Assembly: GCF_030053345.1 (NCBI RefSeq)
Contig: NZ_JASGBP010000002.1
Location: 372,001 to 436,000 of the forward strand
Reading direction: 5' to 3'
From: Flavobacterium sedimenticola
GTDB lineage: Bacteria > Bacteroidota > Bacteroidia > Flavobacteriales > Flavobacteriaceae
DNA: 64,000 bases
A program made the translations under genes and the position numbers. Below, in pieces: positions 62,922 to 64,000 of this stretch; within the stretch, counting starts at the first letter, position 1, and every line of letters begins with the position of its first letter. The notes below the pieces were generated by a model. The model searched no databases. It saw only the letters and a program-made list of their open reading frames with translations, and was not told the DNA's origin.

Positions 62922-64000
62922 ATGAAGAAAAATCTGTTTCTCTTATTACTATTTCCTGCTTTATTACTGGCACAAACCTCAGAAAAGAAAGTTTGGGATT
63001 TATTGTTAGCCAATAAAAGAGCTGACGCTAAAAAATTGTACGATAAAGAATTTAAAACGACTTCTGAAAGTAAATTGGAATATTTTTTATTGGGCAAAAT
63101 TATCGAGCTAGAAAACGGTAGGATGGACTTTGATGAAACTTTTGTCACTACCATGGCCAAGTTTCCTGAGAGTAAATACTACTTGACTTCGTTGATGAAG
63201 CAACAATTTATTTTAGACGATATTCAAAGCGTTGGTTTCAACGATTATACCTACCAAAAGATAGATAATATGGCCGCTTCCGAGGTGTTCAAGAACGATC
63301 CGATGGTGATTTACTACAAAGCGATAGCCGACAGAAATCGTAAAAACATGAAAGGCTACAACGAGTATATTGCCAAGTTAAATTCGATTATGAATTGGCA
63401 GTTGTGTGGTGCTTTTGAAAACTTAAACGATAGCGGAATCGATATCGAATACGAACCGGAAGTATACCCTAAAAACGATCGATTGTTTGATGCCAACAGT
63501 AACGGAAAAATAGGATGGTACAATCCGAGTATCACACAAAACGAAGGCTATCATACTTTTTCCAACGAAGACGAGTACGGCAACGGAATCATGTACTCTC
63601 AGATTTTTGTGGAAAATCCGACCGAGCAAGAAGTACTCCTAAACTTCGGGATGAGCGCTTCGCTTAAAATTTTTGTCAACGATGTGGAAGTGTATGTGAA
63701 TACACTCAACAAAATGTCGGATTTGAATGCCTTCAAACTCAAATTGAAATTGCCTAAAGGCCTCAACAGAATCTTGGTGAAATCATCCATCTCCAGAGGA
63801 AATAACTATTTCTTTTTATCGGTTACCGATACCCAAAACCAAAAAATAAACGGCTTGGTGTATCACAATACCTATAAAGAATATGTGAAGTCTACCTTAC
63901 AATCGCTGCAAGTAGAAGAGTTAAATCCGGATTATGAAAATTACTTGGTTCAAAAAGTAAAAGAAAATCCAACGAATGTGTTGTACAAATTTATGTTGTA
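62922..64000 (+). CDS. Exported protein, probably a DUF3857/transglutaminase family member (cut by window edge)
   Basis: The frame is open from ATG 62922 to the window end (359 residues visible). It starts with a signal peptide (KKNLFLLLLFPALLLAQ). The visible part has a helical N-terminus (KVWDLLLANKRADAKKLYDK) and a beta domain resembling a jelly roll (GKIGWYNPSITQNEGYHTF, VENPTEQEVLLNFGMSASLK, KLPKGLNRILVKSS). I recall this N-terminal part in flavobacterial proteins that continue with DUF3857 and a transglutaminase domain, but that region lies outside the window, so the name is tentative. Confidence 0.75.
   Translation, partial: MKKNLFLLLLFPALLLAQTSEKKVWDLLLANKRADAKKLYDKEFKTTSESKLEYFLLGKIIELENGRMDFDETFVTTMAKFPESKYYLTSLMKQQFILDDIQSVGFNDYTYQKIDNMAASEVFKNDPMVIYYKAIADRNRKNMKGYNEYIAKLNSIMNWQLCGAFENLNDSGIDIEYEPEVYPKNDRLFDANSNGKIGWYNPSITQNEGYHTFSNEDEYGNGIMYSQIFVENPTEQEVLLNFGMSASLKIFVNDVEVYVNTLNKMSDLNAFKLKLKLPKGLNRILVKSSISRGNNYFFLSVTDTQNQKINGLVYHNTYKEYVKSTLQSLQVEELNPDYENYLVQKVKENPTNVLYKFML

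Overview
The window looks like chromosomal core DNA from a member of the Flavobacteriaceae, most likely Flavobacterium or a close relative. Evidence: promoters of the Bacteroidetes type (TAnnTTTG, sometimes with TTG about 17-20 bases upstream) before many genes; mostly no Shine-Dalgarno sequences; a type IX secretion (T9SS) cargo protein with a C-terminal sorting domain plus a PorD homologue; a Bacteroidetes-type RNA polymerase omega subunit; and flavobacterial families such as DUF4835, DUF6495 and DUF6913. The DNA is moderately AT-rich. I saw no rRNA, tRNA, CRISPR array, prophage, transposase or plasmid function. No gene-free stretch exceeds 300 bases.

Layout. 1-1893: minus-strand signalling operon (AraC-type regulator, receiver protein, CHASE3 sensor kinase cut by the window edge). 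2.1-9.2 kb: pyrF, a metal/cobalamin receptor, a DUF4197 protein, the fused B12-dependent mutase IcmF, a 48-residue basic protein and a lipoprotein. 9.3-19 kb: an alpha-oxoamine synthase, a hybrid histidine kinase, rdgB, a DEAD-box helicase, trmH and membrane proteins. 19-29 kb: a sirtuin, purB, guaB, a TPR histidine kinase, an HMG-CoA-lyase-like enzyme, the satD/DUF3307 pair, pyrD and nadC. 29-38 kb: a BrkB-type protein, priA, a LytTR regulator, rpsF-rpsR-rplI and ligA. 38-48 kb: a 5'-nucleotidase made as two proteins, dapA, bamD-rpoZ-coaBC-porD-recN, and fabV. 48-64 kb: T9SS cargo, a glycosyltransferase with coaE, a kinase/regulator pair resembling RprXY, an acyl-ACP thioesterase, miaA, an exonuclease/GIY-YIG protein, a YggS-family protein, a DUF1015 protein, hbd, a Gfo/Idh/MocA oxidoreductase, pcm and a partial secreted protein.

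The genes are mostly housekeeping: nucleotide synthesis and clean-up (pyrF, pyrD, purB, guaB, rdgB), cofactors (nadC, coaBC, coaE), replication and repair (priA, ligA, recN), translation, and acyl-CoA/lipid chemistry (icmF, the HMG-CoA lyase, hbd, fabV, the thioesterase, the alpha-oxoamine synthase).

The most interesting signals are non-coding. (1) Five dispersed intergenic elements share conserved ends whose base pairs change together: one position is C-G, T-A or G-C in different copies, a CA/TG step is swapped, and an A.G mismatch is constant. This points to a folded RNA or single-stranded DNA element. (2) An array of six alternating half-sites (TATTAC / GTAATA) with an exact 14-base period lies just upstream of the satD promoter, which appears to direct a leaderless mRNA. 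(3) A hairpin pairs with the region containing the Shine-Dalgarno-like sequence of rplI. (4) A second dispersed repeat has been read in frame within the DUF1015 gene.
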